From Bacteroidota bacterium (GTDB lineage Bacteria; Bacteroidota; Ignavibacteria; SZUA-365; JAADGX01): a stretch of 26,799 bases of DNA. This document shows, piece by piece, positions 1-8,733 of this stretch. The first letter of the stretch is position 1, and every line of letters begins with the position of its first letter. The stretch is from the NCBI GenBank assembly GCA_024276335.1, contig JAJRXL010000437.1, positions 1 through 26,799 of the forward strand, read 5' to 3'. A program made the translations under genes and the position numbers. Below the pieces are notes generated by a model. That model had not been told where the DNA came from and did no database searches. It saw only the letters and a program-made list of their open reading frames with translations.

Positions 1-534
1 CTGCACGTTGTACTCGGCATTCTGGAGGAGATTGACGAGGATGGTTTCTACGTCGTCGCCCACGTAACCCGCCTCGGTCAAGGTCGTGGCGTCGGCAATG
101 GCGAAGGGCACATCGAGAACGTGGGCCAGGGTCTGAGCTAATAAGGTCTTGCCCGTACCGGTGGGGCCGATGAGCACGATGTTGCTTTTCTCCAGTTCTA
201 CCTCGTCCAAGTCGGGGGAATCCAGGCTCTGGATACGCTTGTAATGGTTGTACACGGCAACGGAGAGGATTTTCTTCGCGCGTTCCTGCCCTATCACGTA
301 TTCATCGAGCTTGTGCTTGATCTCCACCGGCGTCGGCAGGTCCTTGCGGGCGGTCTTGTTGCTGTACGCAGCGACGTTGTTCTTGAGAATATCGACCGAG
401 CTGGCGATACAGACATTGCAGATATACACGTTTGGCCCGGCGATAATGCTGTCCACTTCGCTCGCGGACCGGCCGCAGAAGGAACACTTAATGTTTCCCG
501 GTGTCGGGGGTTTTTTTCCAGAAGATGAGTTCAT
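1..534 (-). CDS. clpX: ATP-dependent Clp protease ATP-binding subunit ClpX (N-terminal part)
   Basis: Unfoldase that recognises tagged proteins and threads them into the ClpP peptidase in the cytoplasm. The visible 178 residues begin with the ClpX zinc-binding domain (C17, C20, C39, C42, a CX2C-X18-CX2C arrangement), followed by the linker and the start of the AAA+ domain with Walker A GPTGTGKT at residues 123-130 and the ClpX-typical EAGYVGDDVE segment around 155-164. The full protein should be about 410-430 residues, so the gene runs off the left edge. The ATG at 534-532 is preceded by an AGGAA ribosome site about six bases upstream, and the zinc finger begins at the usual distance from it. 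It lies 179 bp downstream of the ggt gene on the same strand. The family assignment is secure; only truncation by the window limits the call. Confidence 0.95.
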   Translation of the reverse strand, partial: MNSSSGKKPPTPGNIKCSFCGRSASEVDSIIAGPNVYICNVCIASSVDILKNNVAAYSNKTARKDLPTPVEIKHKLDEYVIGQERAKKILSVAVYNHYKRIQSLDSPDLDEVELEKSNIVLIGPTGTGKTLLAQTLAHVLDVPFAIADATTLTEAGYVGDDVETILVNLLQNAEYNVQ

Positions 535-713
535 GCGTGATTCCTAAAAGAGTCGATTACCTGTTCAAAACCTACTAAAACAACCGGCGAATTACAAGAG
601 AAGGGAATCCAAGCTTGCGACCCCGGGGCTCTTCCGGCGGCACGTGGAAGCGGCACGCGCAACCGGCGGAAGGGAACACGTCGCAGCATCCCCCCCCCCG
701 GATGTTTTTCCCT
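535..713. other. ggt-clpX intergenic region with a C10 tract
   Basis: This gap separates the ggt stop from the clpX start, both read on the minus strand. It should hold the clpX promoter and the ggt 3' end, but I see no convincing -35/-10 pair and no hairpin with a T-run. Its one clear oddity is an uninterrupted run of ten C residues at 690-699 (G10 in the direction of transcription), about 14 bases beyond the ggt stop codon. Confidence 0.5.
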
Positions 714-2390
714 TCACCAACCCGCCGCCGCACCGTACCCCCGCGGATCACTGTACGCCGTCCAACCCGTCGAAGCACGCAGTATTCCTTCCGCCCGCCC
801 GAAAGGACCGACCTCCAGCAGAACGTGTCCCCTGCGCCGGAGGTCCGCTCTCACCGGTTCACTCAGGGCGTCCGGTTCATACTCGATTCGGTCCGGCAGC
901 CACTGGTGGTGCACGCGGGGCGCTGCAATGGCCTCCCGTATGTTCATACCGAAATCCACGACGTTCACGATCACTTGGACCACGGTAGTGATGATGCGTG
1001 AGCCGCCGGGCGAGCCTGTCAGCATCCAGGGTTCGCCGTCCTTCAGCACGATGGTGGGCGCCATGGAGCTGAGCATACGCTTACCCGGCGCGATGGCATT
1101 GGCCTCGTTGCCGATCAGCCCGAACTGGTTGGGCTCGCCGGGCTTGGCGCTGAAATCGTCCATCTCGTTGTTGAGCAGGAATCCAGCCCCCTCGACGACG
1201 CACTTGCTTCCAAATATGGAATTGATCGTGGTCGTCACGGACACGGCGTTTCCCGCCCGATCCACAACCGCGTAGTGTGTCGTTTGCCGGCCTTCGTCGA
1301 AGTTCAAACTCCGCCCGCCGACCAGGGCGCTCGGTGTCGCTGTGTCGGCAATGGTGCCTGCCTGCTCGCGGGCGTAGTCCATGGAAACGAGTTTCGACGT
1401 CGGGACCGCAACGAAGTCCGGGTCACCGAGGTACTCGGCCCGGTCGGCGAACGCTCGGCGAAACGCTTCCACCATGAGGTGCGCGACGGCGGCGGAACCG
1501 AAGCCCATGCCGCTGACATCGTACAGGCCCAGGATGTTGAGGATATCTATGACCGCCACTCCCCCCGAACTTGACGGCGGCATGGAAAGGATCTCGAAGC
1601 CCCGGTACACTCCACGCACGGGCGCACGCGCCAATGCGCGATACCGTGCGAGGTCATCGAGCGTTATGATACCCCCGTGCTTGTTCATGGTCTCCACGAT
1701 GAGCCTTGCCGTCAGGCCCTGGTAAAACCCGTCGCGGCCTTCGTCGCGGATGCGCTCCAGCGTCGCCGCCAGTTCCGGCTGTTTCCATGTCGTCCCGGCG
1801 CGGATCAAGCCTGAATCGGTGGAAAACATGGCCAGTGTTGCGGGGAAGCGTTCGAGTTCGTCCCTGTAAAACGCGACCTGGCGGGCCAAACGGGGATGAA
1901 CGGCAAACCCCTGGCGGGCAAGTCGGATCGCGGGATCCATGACCGTTGACCGGGGCATTGTGCCGTATTCGCGCAGCGCCAGGAGAAGAGCGTCCACCGT
2001 TCCCGGCACCCCGGACGAAAGAGGCCCGACCAGGGATTTTCCGGGTATCACGTCGCCGTTCTCGTCCAGGTACATGTCGCGCCGGGCCTTGCCGGGAGCG
2101 ACTTCCCGGCCGTCGATAGCGACCTTGTGGCCGTCGGCGAGGCGCATGACGAGATACGTTCCGCCGCCGATGTTCCCGGCCCCGGGATAGACAACGGCCA
2201 GGACGAACCCCATGGCCACGGCGGCATCCACGGCGTTTCCTCCCTGGCGCAGAATATCGATGCCCGTTGCAGACGCGATGGAGTCGGCTGCAACGGCGAC
2301 ACCGTTTTGATAGACGGGCAGGTCCTGCGCCGTAAGCTGGACCGTATGGAGGGTAAAAAGCAAAAACCCGGCGATGCAGCGAGTAATCAT
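714..2390 (-). CDS. ggt: gamma-glutamyltransferase, secreted
   Basis: N-terminal-nucleophile enzyme that cleaves or transfers the gamma-glutamyl group of glutathione and related peptides outside the cytoplasm. The 558-residue product is of normal family length. Residues 1-22 form a signal peptide (hydrophobic core FLLFTLHTV, likely cleavage after TAQ). The precursor contains the self-cleavage site TTHYAVVD, with T370 as predicted nucleophile at the head of the small subunit. Downstream are the lid/active-site segment NNEMDDFSAKPG, the SSM substrate-binding serines and the GSPGGSRI loop, all close to the E. coli enzyme as I remember it. The ATG at 2390-2388 has no strong ribosome site, but the signal peptide starts right there. 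The gene is divergent from the M1 peptidase across a 508-bp gap. It likely recovers amino acids from extracellular peptides. Confidence 0.95.
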   Translation of the reverse strand: MITRCIAGFLLFTLHTVQLTAQDLPVYQNGVAVAADSIASATGIDILRQGGNAVDAAVAMGFVLAVVYPGAGNIGGGTYLVMRLADGHKVAIDGREVAPGKARRDMYLDENGDVIPGKSLVGPLSSGVPGTVDALLLALREYGTMPRSTVMDPAIRLARQGFAVHPRLARQVAFYRDELERFPATLAMFSTDSGLIRAGTTWKQPELAATLERIRDEGRDGFYQGLTARLIVETMNKHGGIITLDDLARYRALARAPVRGVYRGFEILSMPPSSSGGVAVIDILNILGLYDVSGMGFGSAAVAHLMVEAFRRAFADRAEYLGDPDFVAVPTSKLVSMDYAREQAGTIADTATPSALVGGRSLNFDEGRQTTHYAVVDRAGNAVSVTTTINSIFGSKCVVEGAGFLLNNEMDDFSAKPGEPNQFGLIGNEANAIAPGKRMLSSMAPTIVLKDGEPWMLTGSPGGSRIITTVVQVIVNVVDFGMNIREAIAAPRVHHQWLPDRIEYEPDALSEPVRADLRRRGHVLLEVGPFGRAEGILRASTGWTAYSDPRGYGAAAGW

Positions 2391-2399
2391 GTTTCAAAA

Positions 2400-2573
2400 C
2401 TACGCCAAGCGGGGCTTGCAGGCAATTGATCGACGGATTTCCGGATTGACGAAACATTTTCCGGCCATGCTGGGGCTCAATATCCGAAGCGCGATTACGA
2501 AAACAACTCCGACAAAGATGACGAGAAATAAATCCGGGCCAGTGAGTAGCGCGAATCGGAGGGAGACGTTCAA
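2400..2573 (-). CDS. possible small membrane protein (57 codons), unproven
   Basis: A minus-strand frame starting with TTG at 2573-2571 and ending in TAG at 2402-2400, nine bases before the ggt ATG. It would encode 57 residues with one very hydrophobic stretch (core LFLVIFVGVVFVIALRIL), as expected of a single transmembrane helix. Against it: the start is TTG, no clear Shine-Dalgarno sequence precedes it, and I recognise no family. It could also be a chance frame in the ggt leader. I list it because its position directly ahead of ggt and its helix-like composition deserve a comparison across relatives. Confidence 0.2.
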   Translation of the reverse strand: MNVSLRFALLTGPDLFLVIFVGVVFVIALRILSPSMAGKCFVNPEIRRSIACKPRLA

Positions 2574-2607
2574 ACGTCAGGACGTATCAGCCTCGTTCAC
2601 GTTCGAC

Positions 2608-2638
2608 ACGACAGATGTTATTTTCTCGCATGTGTCGT
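2608..2638. repeat. imperfect inverted repeat, 10-bp arms
   Basis: ACGACAGATG at 2608-2617 is complementary, with one mismatch, to CATGTGTCGT at 2629-2638, with an 11-base T-rich spacer. No T-run follows on either strand, so an operator or a 5'-leader hairpin is more likely than a terminator. It sits in the ggt/M1 divergent region. Confidence 0.35.
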
Positions 2639-2773
2639 CAGGAACAATCCCGATTCACAATCCAGACCACCTCTTTTCCCTTGTACCCGGTTATCCGCCG
2701 TTACGGTGCGTTCAATCCGCGCGTCGAAATTCCTACCACCAGGCGCCTGGAATCCATCACCCATCTTACCGCC

Positions 2774-2803
2774 TTGTTTCTTGATCTCTCACCACCTTAT
2801 TTT
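2774..2803 (+). promoter_or_regulatory. weak candidate promoter for the M1 peptidase gene
   Basis: TTGTTT at 2774-2779 and TATTTT at 2798-2803 are separated by 18 bases in the most AT-rich stretch upstream of the peptidase gene, which would leave a leader of roughly 90 bases. Both boxes match sigma-70 consensus only in part, so this is a guess from spacing and composition. Confidence 0.2.
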
Positions 2804-2898
2804 AAAAACGGCGGCATTGCCGCAATAACCCTCCCCGGATCCGTCTGCCGCTACCTGAGGGAGATTCCATCGCAGCAACCATTTTGGAGAATGATCGA

Positions 2899-5577
2899 AT
2901 GAAAATCGTGGTTTCTATATTCTTTTCTTTTGTTTTGGCGAGTACCGCCCTCGGACAGCAGGTTGAATCGCCCGCCAGCGGCGTAGATATATGTTCGAAA
3001 GCGAAGGCGCAATACTACGAATCATTGAAAAAACTTGTAGCGACGTCACCGCAGGGATTTGAGGATTATGACGCCCAGTACTACCGGATCGAAGTAACTA
3101 TCAGGGAGAACGGCGATGCGTTTTCCGGCGTCATGACCGGGCGTTTCAAAATTGTAAAAGACGGGTTGACGGAAATCGTCCTTCACTTCGGCGAGAAGGG
3201 AACCGTCCGCAATATCACGGCGGGAGGGAAATCGCTGTCGTTTACGCATAGCGGCGATCTGCTCACTGTGGACCTGGATCGGTCTTATGCGCGGGACGAG
3301 CTGGTCACGTTCACGATTACGTATGATTTCCCCTTGAAAGGGAGCGCGTTTATCAAGCGCACGCGCCCCAACGTCGAACTTGGCCGCGACATCACAACCA
3401 TCGCTACACAGGCTGAGCCGTTCGATGCGCGGAACTGGTGGCCCTGCAAGGATGCGCCCTCAGACAAGGCTGACTCAGTTGACGTTATTATCATTACGGA
3501 CACGACGCTGTTTCCCGTTTCCAACGGAACGCTTGTCTCCGACATCGTCAACGGAGACGGAACGCATACCGTCCACTGGGCGGAGAGGTATCCCATTGTG
3601 ACCTACCTGGTTTCCATTGCCGCCGCCACATATAATCACAACAACTACATGTTCCACTACGACGCCGATTCGATGAGGGTTGACAGCTGGTACTACGAGC
3701 GAAGCGCCGAGGTCCAGAAAGGCATGGACCAGGTTATGCTCAGGGGCCTGCAGGTGTACTCCGACCTGCTGATTCCGTACCCGTTCATGAAAGAGAAGTA
3801 CGGAATGGCGGAGTACGAGTGGGGTGGAGCCATGGAACACCAAACCGTGAGCTCCATGGGCTTTTACGGCACCGGCGTCATCGTACACGAGCTGGGTCAC
3901 CAGTGGTTCGGCGACAAGGTGACCTGCGCGAGCTTCAAGGATATCTGGCTCAACGAGGGCTGGGCCACGTACATGGAATCGTTGTACTATGAACAGGTCA
4001 ACGGTGTCAACAGGATGAAGGCGGACATGGCGGCCAAGATGTATTTCGGTCCCGGCACCATTACCATCGAGGACCCCGCCACCCAACAGATTTTCAGCGG
4101 GAGTCTCAGCTACCGGAAAGCTTCGTGGGTGCTTCACATGATGCGCCACATCGTCGGCGACAGCGCGTTCTTTTCCGGCGTGCGGAAATACCTCGGGAGC
4201 ACGAATCGGGAAACGTACCGCTCCGTCACCACGGAGGAATTCGTAGGCTACCTCGAACGGGAATCCGGGTACGACTTTGGTACGTTCATCCAGAACTGGA
4301 TCTACGGGGAATACTATCCAACCTATAAATTCGACTGGAAGACGAGCCGGGATCAGAACATGTACAGGGTGGAGGTGAACGTCAAACAGATGTTCGTGCC
4401 GAAGCGGCAGGTATTCGATCTGCCCATCGATATCACCTTGCGCCTGCCTTCCGGCGACACCACGTTCGTCGTGAAAAATAATACCGAAACCGCCGTATAT
4501 ACGTTTCTCGTTTCGGAGGAACCGACCGATGTATTGCTGGACAAGGATAATTGGATTTTAAAGAAGCTTCTCGTTCCCCTGAAAAACCCGACCTTTGACA
4601 AGGGAATACTTCTCGTCAACGGCGTTGATTGGAACGTCTCTGCGTATGCCAGCGATCTCCTTTCCGCCTACGAAGACTCGATCTTCACGGGCAAGAGGCC
4701 GTTTGATTTCTGGGATCTTTTCAACGGCCCGCGAAACGGTTATCCTGCCGCACTGCCGAAACCGCTTGGAAAAGGTGCTGCCGTGTCCCCGGAAATCATG
4801 GGACAGTATTGCACCGTGGTTTGGATCGGCAACGATTACAACGGCGATCTTGCCAAGTGGAGCGGCAGTCCCATCTGGTCGTACCTGCAGGCAGGCGGCA
4901 ATATCGTTTTGATTTCGCGCTCCGGGATTAATTTCCTGGACGATCTCCTGATGGATTTCCTCGGCATTACCTGGAACAGCGGCCTGTACAATTCGATCGA
5001 AGACTGTACCGCGATGCAACCCGATCTCGTGGATATGGCTTTCACCGGCCAGCAGAACCTGTGCCCGACGTTTTCGACAACGCTTTCCCGGCCCGGCAAT
5101 GAGATCCTCTTCACGGACAACTCCACGGGAACGGCCAGGGGAATCGGTGTGCTCGGAAAGCCCTTGAGTCGGAATGGGAAACTCACCGGCGCAATGATAT
5201 TCCTGGGTATGCGCCCGTATCGCGTCGAGCACGAAGACCTTCGCCGAAACCTGGAGACCCTTCTGGGGAGACTTACGTGCGCGACAACCACGGTCGAACA
5301 GACGCCCCGCGCGGGCTCGTTTACGCTCGGCCAGAGTTTTCCGAACCCGGTCTCGACCCGGGCGACAATTCCGTTTCACGTTGATACGGGTGGAAACGTG
5401 ACCATCACGGTTTTCGACGTATTCGGACGGAAAGTAGCTACGGTGTTCGACGGCCCGGCCCGGCCGGGTGACAACAAGGGGGTGTTCGATGTTTCGCGCC
5501 TGCGTGCGGGAGTGTATTTTTACCAATTACAAGCGGGGGATCGCCTCGCGCGAAAAACCATGATGGTTGTTCGCTGA
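2899..5577 (+). CDS. M1-family metallopeptidase with C-terminal T9SS sorting domain
   Basis: Predicted secreted zinc aminopeptidase of the M1 (gluzincin) family, 892 residues. Residues 1-20 are a signal peptide. The M1 beta-sandwich and catalytic domain follow, with the zinc motif HELGH (H330, E331, H334) and third ligand E353 (NEGWA), exactly the HExxH-x18-E pattern, and an aminopeptidase exopeptidase loop GGAMEH just upstream. From about residue 566 to 795 a Rossmann-like segment (ILLVNGVDW, then a YLQAGGNIVLISRSG stretch) resembles the glutamine-amidotransferase-like domains found in FCB secreted proteins. The last ~90 residues (SFPNPVSTRATIPF ... FDVFGRKVA ... GVYFYQLQAGD ... KTMMVVR) are a Por/T9SS type A sorting domain. 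I chose ATG 2899 because GGAGA lies eight bases upstream and the signal peptide starts there; an upstream TTG at 2884 is less likely. The gene converges with the next one across 18 bp. Confidence 0.9.
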   Translation: MKIVVSIFFSFVLASTALGQQVESPASGVDICSKAKAQYYESLKKLVATSPQGFEDYDAQYYRIEVTIRENGDAFSGVMTGRFKIVKDGLTEIVLHFGEKGTVRNITAGGKSLSFTHSGDLLTVDLDRSYARDELVTFTITYDFPLKGSAFIKRTRPNVELGRDITTIATQAEPFDARNWWPCKDAPSDKADSVDVIIITDTTLFPVSNGTLVSDIVNGDGTHTVHWAERYPIVTYLVSIAAATYNHNNYMFHYDADSMRVDSWYYERSAEVQKGMDQVMLRGLQVYSDLLIPYPFMKEKYGMAEYEWGGAMEHQTVSSMGFYGTGVIVHELGHQWFGDKVTCASFKDIWLNEGWATYMESLYYEQVNGVNRMKADMAAKMYFGPGTITIEDPATQQIFSGSLSYRKASWVLHMMRHIVGDSAFFSGVRKYLGSTNRETYRSVTTEEFVGYLERESGYDFGTFIQNWIYGEYYPTYKFDWKTSRDQNMYRVEVNVKQMFVPKRQVFDLPIDITLRLPSGDTTFVVKNNTETAVYTFLVSEEPTDVLLDKDNWILKKLLVPLKNPTFDKGILLVNGVDWNVSAYASDLLSAYEDSIFTGKRPFDFWDLFNGPRNGYPAALPKPLGKGAAVSPEIMGQYCTVVWIGNDYNGDLAKWSGSPIWSYLQAGGNIVLISRSGINFLDDLLMDFLGITWNSGLYNSIEDCTAMQPDLVDMAFTGQQNLCPTFSTTLSRPGNEILFTDNSTGTARGIGVLGKPLSRNGKLTGAMIFLGMRPYRVEHEDLRRNLETLLGRLTCATTTVEQTPRAGSFTLGQSFPNPVSTRATIPFHVDTGGNVTITVFDVFGRKVATVFDGPARPGDNKGVFDVSRLRAGVYFYQLQAGDRLARKTMMVVR

Positions 5578-5595
5578 ACGTGGGTGTTAGAGATG

Positions 5596-6393
5596 CTATT
5601 CAAAACGCTCGAGGACCACGATGAAATAGTCGCCTAGGGCGGCCAGGATCGGAAGCGACCGGATTCGCGCCTCGACACGCGCCGCTGCCCGGATCAACCG
5701 CGGATGGAAGTCGTGGATGTGACGGAATGAGGGCGGGGGCGTGATGATATTCAGTCCAACGACTTTCTGAATGGTGAACAAGCCGCGGGCCGCGCGTTTC
5801 ACGGAGCGCAGGGAATGGTACCAGGCCAGGACGTCGCGCTCGTCGCCGGGGATGAAGGCACCGTTTCTGCGGGCGCGTTCGAATGCGCGTCGATATTGGC
5901 CGTGCTGGATGTAGGCGAGGCACTCGGCGATTGAAAAGCGATTCCGGAGCACGAGTACGCATACGCCGTTGTCCTTGAGAATACGAAAGGCGTCGTACAA
6001 TGCCGGCCCGATAGTCCGGAAGCCGTTCAACCATCCTTTTCCGGCCAGTATCCCGTCAACGCAACTATCCTTGATACAGTCCAGGCGTTTTCCGGCGGAA
6101 AGAACTTGCTCGAAACCGTTGGTGTTGCGCCGATGGAACTGCAATATCTTTTTGCTCGGCGCAGCCATGACGACGTGAAACCCTCGAGCGGTGAGAGCAT
6201 GGGCGTGAAAAGCACGTGCATTTCCCAGCGTCAGGATGGTACCGGGGATGGCGAAGCTCGAGACCGCGAGTTCGAGAGCGAGGTCGCTGGTGTCGGTTGT
6301 TACGTCCGAAGGGGAAGACCTTAGTTCCGAGGCCCGGGCGGCTTTCGGGAAGGAACGGTATCCGGGGAGATATGGATTGTGCTCGTCGGTCAT
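5596..6393 (-). CDS. SAM-methyltransferase-like protein with degenerate cofactor motif
   Basis: A 265-residue protein whose layout recalls class I (Methyltransf_11-like) methyltransferases. A beta strand-loop TILTLGNARAFHAHAL (52-67) stands where motif I (GxGxG) should be. An acidic-turn region RLDCIKDSCVDGILA (103-117), the helix ALYDAFRILKDNG (131-143) and the strand VCVLVLRN match the post-motif region, and the C-terminus GDYFIVVLER is typical of such proteins. The glycine-rich SAM loop is largely lost, so it may bind another ligand, be a pseudoenzyme or be a very divergent methyltransferase. The ATG at 6393-6391 has only a weak upstream ribosome site. No signal peptide or membrane segment. 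Its neighbours (M1 peptidase and DUF5916 gene) do not suggest a substrate. Confidence 0.6.
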   Translation of the reverse strand: MTDEHNPYLPGYRSFPKAARASELRSSPSDVTTDTSDLALELAVSSFAIPGTILTLGNARAFHAHALTARGFHVVMAAPSKKILQFHRRNTNGFEQVLSAGKRLDCIKDSCVDGILAGKGWLNGFRTIGPALYDAFRILKDNGVCVLVLRNRFSIAECLAYIQHGQYRRAFERARRNGAFIPGDERDVLAWYHSLRSVKRAARGLFTIQKVVGLNIITPPPSFRHIHDFHPRLIRAAARVEARIRSLPILAALGDYFIVVLERFE

Positions 6394-6504
6394 TGCTGCT
6401 TCGGTAGTTTACGCGTGCGTTCTTCTGCCCGGGGCTGCTGTGCTCGGCGTATGCAAAGCAAGAGAGGGTGGCGTAAGCTCGGTGTTGCCGGGGCGGAGTG
6501 AGAA

Positions 6505-8733
6505 CTACATACTGAACGTGTACGTGTATTTTACCAGGACGGCCCGTGAATTCGAAAATGGCAGAACCGGGTTGAAATCGGACCGGTTGGTATTGAAATC
6601 CTCGTTGTACACGAGATACAAGTCGTTGCCCTCGCGCGGGTTGTAGCGTATGCGCACGTTGAGGATAATACCGTCGATGGCGCTGTTGTATTGTGCAAAA
6701 GTCGTTGCGGAGAAATCGGTATTGAACATGTATAGCGCGCGAACGCGTGGCACGTGCGCGATGAACTTCTGGTTGCGGCCTGGGAATTTCACGAGGTAGT
6801 AGGAATAGCTAGTGCTCAGTTCCAGGCTCGAAGAGATACTCAAGCGGGCGTTTACGTTGAGGTTCGCATTCCATCCGTCGTAAAAAGAACCGGCCGTCAG
6901 GGAAAGCAACGAGTAAAAAAGACCGCCATCCGGACTTGCGCAATAGATCGTCGCGTCGTAAAACGTGTAGTCGCCGGTGTTGACCATCGCGTCGGGCGAA
7001 AGGTAGAACGGCCGCCGAAGGCTCTCGTAGTTCATCTTCAGGATGAAGCCTGCCAGGGCTCCGGTTTTGAAGGCGAAATCCCAACCCGGCCCGATGTCCG
7101 CCGATTCCGTGGTCCCATCGCTGTTGCGCAAGAAAACGGAACCGTCCAGGTATGCCTGGTGACGGAGAAGGAGAGACGAGTTATCTGGCAGCCAACCGTA
7201 GAGGATGCGGTCGCCGAACCTGGTATAATTATGCCGCCGTTCGAATCCCAGGTCCGGGTTGTAATCGACGCCCGAGCGGGCGAAACTGACATTGTAATTG
7301 AACCCCTCCAATGATCGGCGCTCCCAGTTGAACCGCATGAAGGTTGGATCGAGAGATACCGGGTTGTTCGGGCTGTTTGTTTCGAAGGTCTGTACCCAGT
7401 TTAAGGTCAGGTAGTCATCGCCGAACACGCGAATGATGGCGTCGAGGCCATAATTTACGTTATACGAACCGTCGGCGCCAACGCGGCTGGTGATCATGCC
7501 CCCTGCGTGTGAATATGGATTGAACAACTGCCGGCGAAAGCGGACGACGCCAAAATTCTCCGAGGGAAGCGTGTCAAGTTTTTGTGTTTGCATGTCCAGG
7601 AATCCCAGGTCCCAGTCATTTACCCGGCCGATCATGCGGAGACCGCCGAAAATGCGTACGGGCTTTCCCTGGATAAGACCGATGCGGCGGCTGTAAAACA
7701 AGCGGTTCACCCCACCGGTATTGAAGTCGAAAATACTGGATCGTTCCTGGAAGAACATTCTCTTTTCAGGGTAGAAAAGCGAGAATCGTGTCAAATTGAT
7801 CAACTCGTCATCGGCTTCCACCTGGGCAAAATCGGTATTGAGGGAGAGATCAAGGGTCAGGTTGCTGGTCAAGCTGTACTTGACATCGAGTCCTGCTTCA
7901 CGCGTGAATTCATCGAAAGGCTGGTAGGCATTTTCATCGCGGTTGAACTTTTGGACCTGGTTTAAGCCGCCCAGAAGGTAGGGGGTGATGTACAAGGGTT
8001 TGGTGTCATGAAGCCCACTGAACACGATGGTCCCCGCCTGGGAAGGCTTGAATTGGCTCCACCATCCCCAGGTGTGGGGAATGGCCGGAAAGATGACGGA
8101 CTCGCTTTTTCGCGCGATCCAGCGCAGGGCAATCAATCCCATCAATACCTTTCCATTTACTTCCTGGAAGCGCAGGCTCGAAAACGGAATACGGAACTCT
8201 GCGAACCAACCTTCGTCGGTCACTTCGGTGGCGATGTCCCAGAAGGTGTTCCAACTTAAATTGATGGGATAGCGTGCCTGGGCATCGTTGAACACCGTGA
8301 AATCCGTGCGAAGACCTGAAGGTTGCGTGAAAAAACTTAGGGCGTTCTCTCGGTCATGGTAGGAATCGATGATTACGCCGAACATGTCGCTGCTGTTATT
8401 GAAGTCGTCGCGCTTCATCGATGACGCGTGGATCTGCGTCGGATCGGAATCGTACAGCCTTGCCGCGATGTACAGGTATTTTTTGTCATACAGCAACAGC
8501 ACTTCCGTTTTTTCCGTGGGCTCGTCGCCGAAGTTCGGGATGTGCATCACCATTGGCAGACGCGTGGCGGAATTCCACGCCGGCTCGTCGCTCACGCCAT
8601 CGAGATTGATTTTGCCGTGGAGTTCGGCGATGGTAATTTGCGCTTTCGTTTGGGCGAAAAGAAAGCTGGTTTGAAGAATTAAGAAGTAAATCGAGAAGCG
8701 GAACAAGGAACGGGAATGAAATTTATGAAGCAC
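6505..8733 (-). CDS. DUF5916 / CBM9-like outer-membrane-type protein
   Basis: A 742-residue protein with an N-terminal signal peptide (hydrophobic FSIYFLILQTSFLFAQ, likely cleaved after FAQ). Residues about 32-230 form a carbohydrate-binding family 9-like beta sandwich (LDGVSDEPAWNSA, YDKKYLYIAARLYDSDP, FVFGVIIDSYHD-like segment, and GWFAEFRIPFSSLRF). The remaining ~500 residues are rich in alternating aromatic/polar strands and end in KYTYTFSM, as expected of an outer-membrane beta-barrel. This architecture is common in Bacteroidetes and relatives; its biochemical role is unknown. Start: GTG at 8733-8731 with a partial AGG site upstream; no better ATG precedes the signal peptide. The gene is divergent from the HPR1-like dehydrogenase gene across 212 bp. 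Confidence 0.85.
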   Translation of the reverse strand: MLHKFHSRSLFRFSIYFLILQTSFLFAQTKAQITIAELHGKINLDGVSDEPAWNSATRLPMVMHIPNFGDEPTEKTEVLLLYDKKYLYIAARLYDSDPTQIHASSMKRDDFNNSSDMFGVIIDSYHDRENALSFFTQPSGLRTDFTVFNDAQARYPINLSWNTFWDIATEVTDEGWFAEFRIPFSSLRFQEVNGKVLMGLIALRWIARKSESVIFPAIPHTWGWWSQFKPSQAGTIVFSGLHDTKPLYITPYLLGGLNQVQKFNRDENAYQPFDEFTREAGLDVKYSLTSNLTLDLSLNTDFAQVEADDELINLTRFSLFYPEKRMFFQERSSIFDFNTGGVNRLFYSRRIGLIQGKPVRIFGGLRMIGRVNDWDLGFLDMQTQKLDTLPSENFGVVRFRRQLFNPYSHAGGMITSRVGADGSYNVNYGLDAIIRVFGDDYLTLNWVQTFETNSPNNPVSLDPTFMRFNWERRSLEGFNYNVSFARSGVDYNPDLGFERRHNYTRFGDRILYGWLPDNSSLLLRHQAYLDGSVFLRNSDGTTESADIGPGWDFAFKTGALAGFILKMNYESLRRPFYLSPDAMVNTGDYTFYDATIYCASPDGGLFYSLLSLTAGSFYDGWNANLNVNARLSISSSLELSTSYSYYLVKFPGRNQKFIAHVPRVRALYMFNTDFSATTFAQYNSAIDGIILNVRIRYNPREGNDLYLVYNEDFNTNRSDFNPVLPFSNSRAVLVKYTYTFSM

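Larger units (their letters stand above)
2391..2898. other. 508-bp divergent intergenic region
   Basis: The space between ggt (minus) and the M1 peptidase gene (plus) should hold both promoters. It contains one possible 57-codon minus-strand ORF (2400-2573), an imperfect inverted repeat (2608-2638), and a weak candidate promoter for the peptidase gene (2774-2803). Other open frames here have no recognisable domain and no ribosome site, and I regard them as chance. Confidence 0.5.

Noticed and set aside
1654..2457. 267-codon minus-strand frame overlapping ggt
   Set aside because: It overlaps ggt in another frame, is extremely rich in Arg/Gly/Pro, and ggt has clear catalytic motifs across the same bases.
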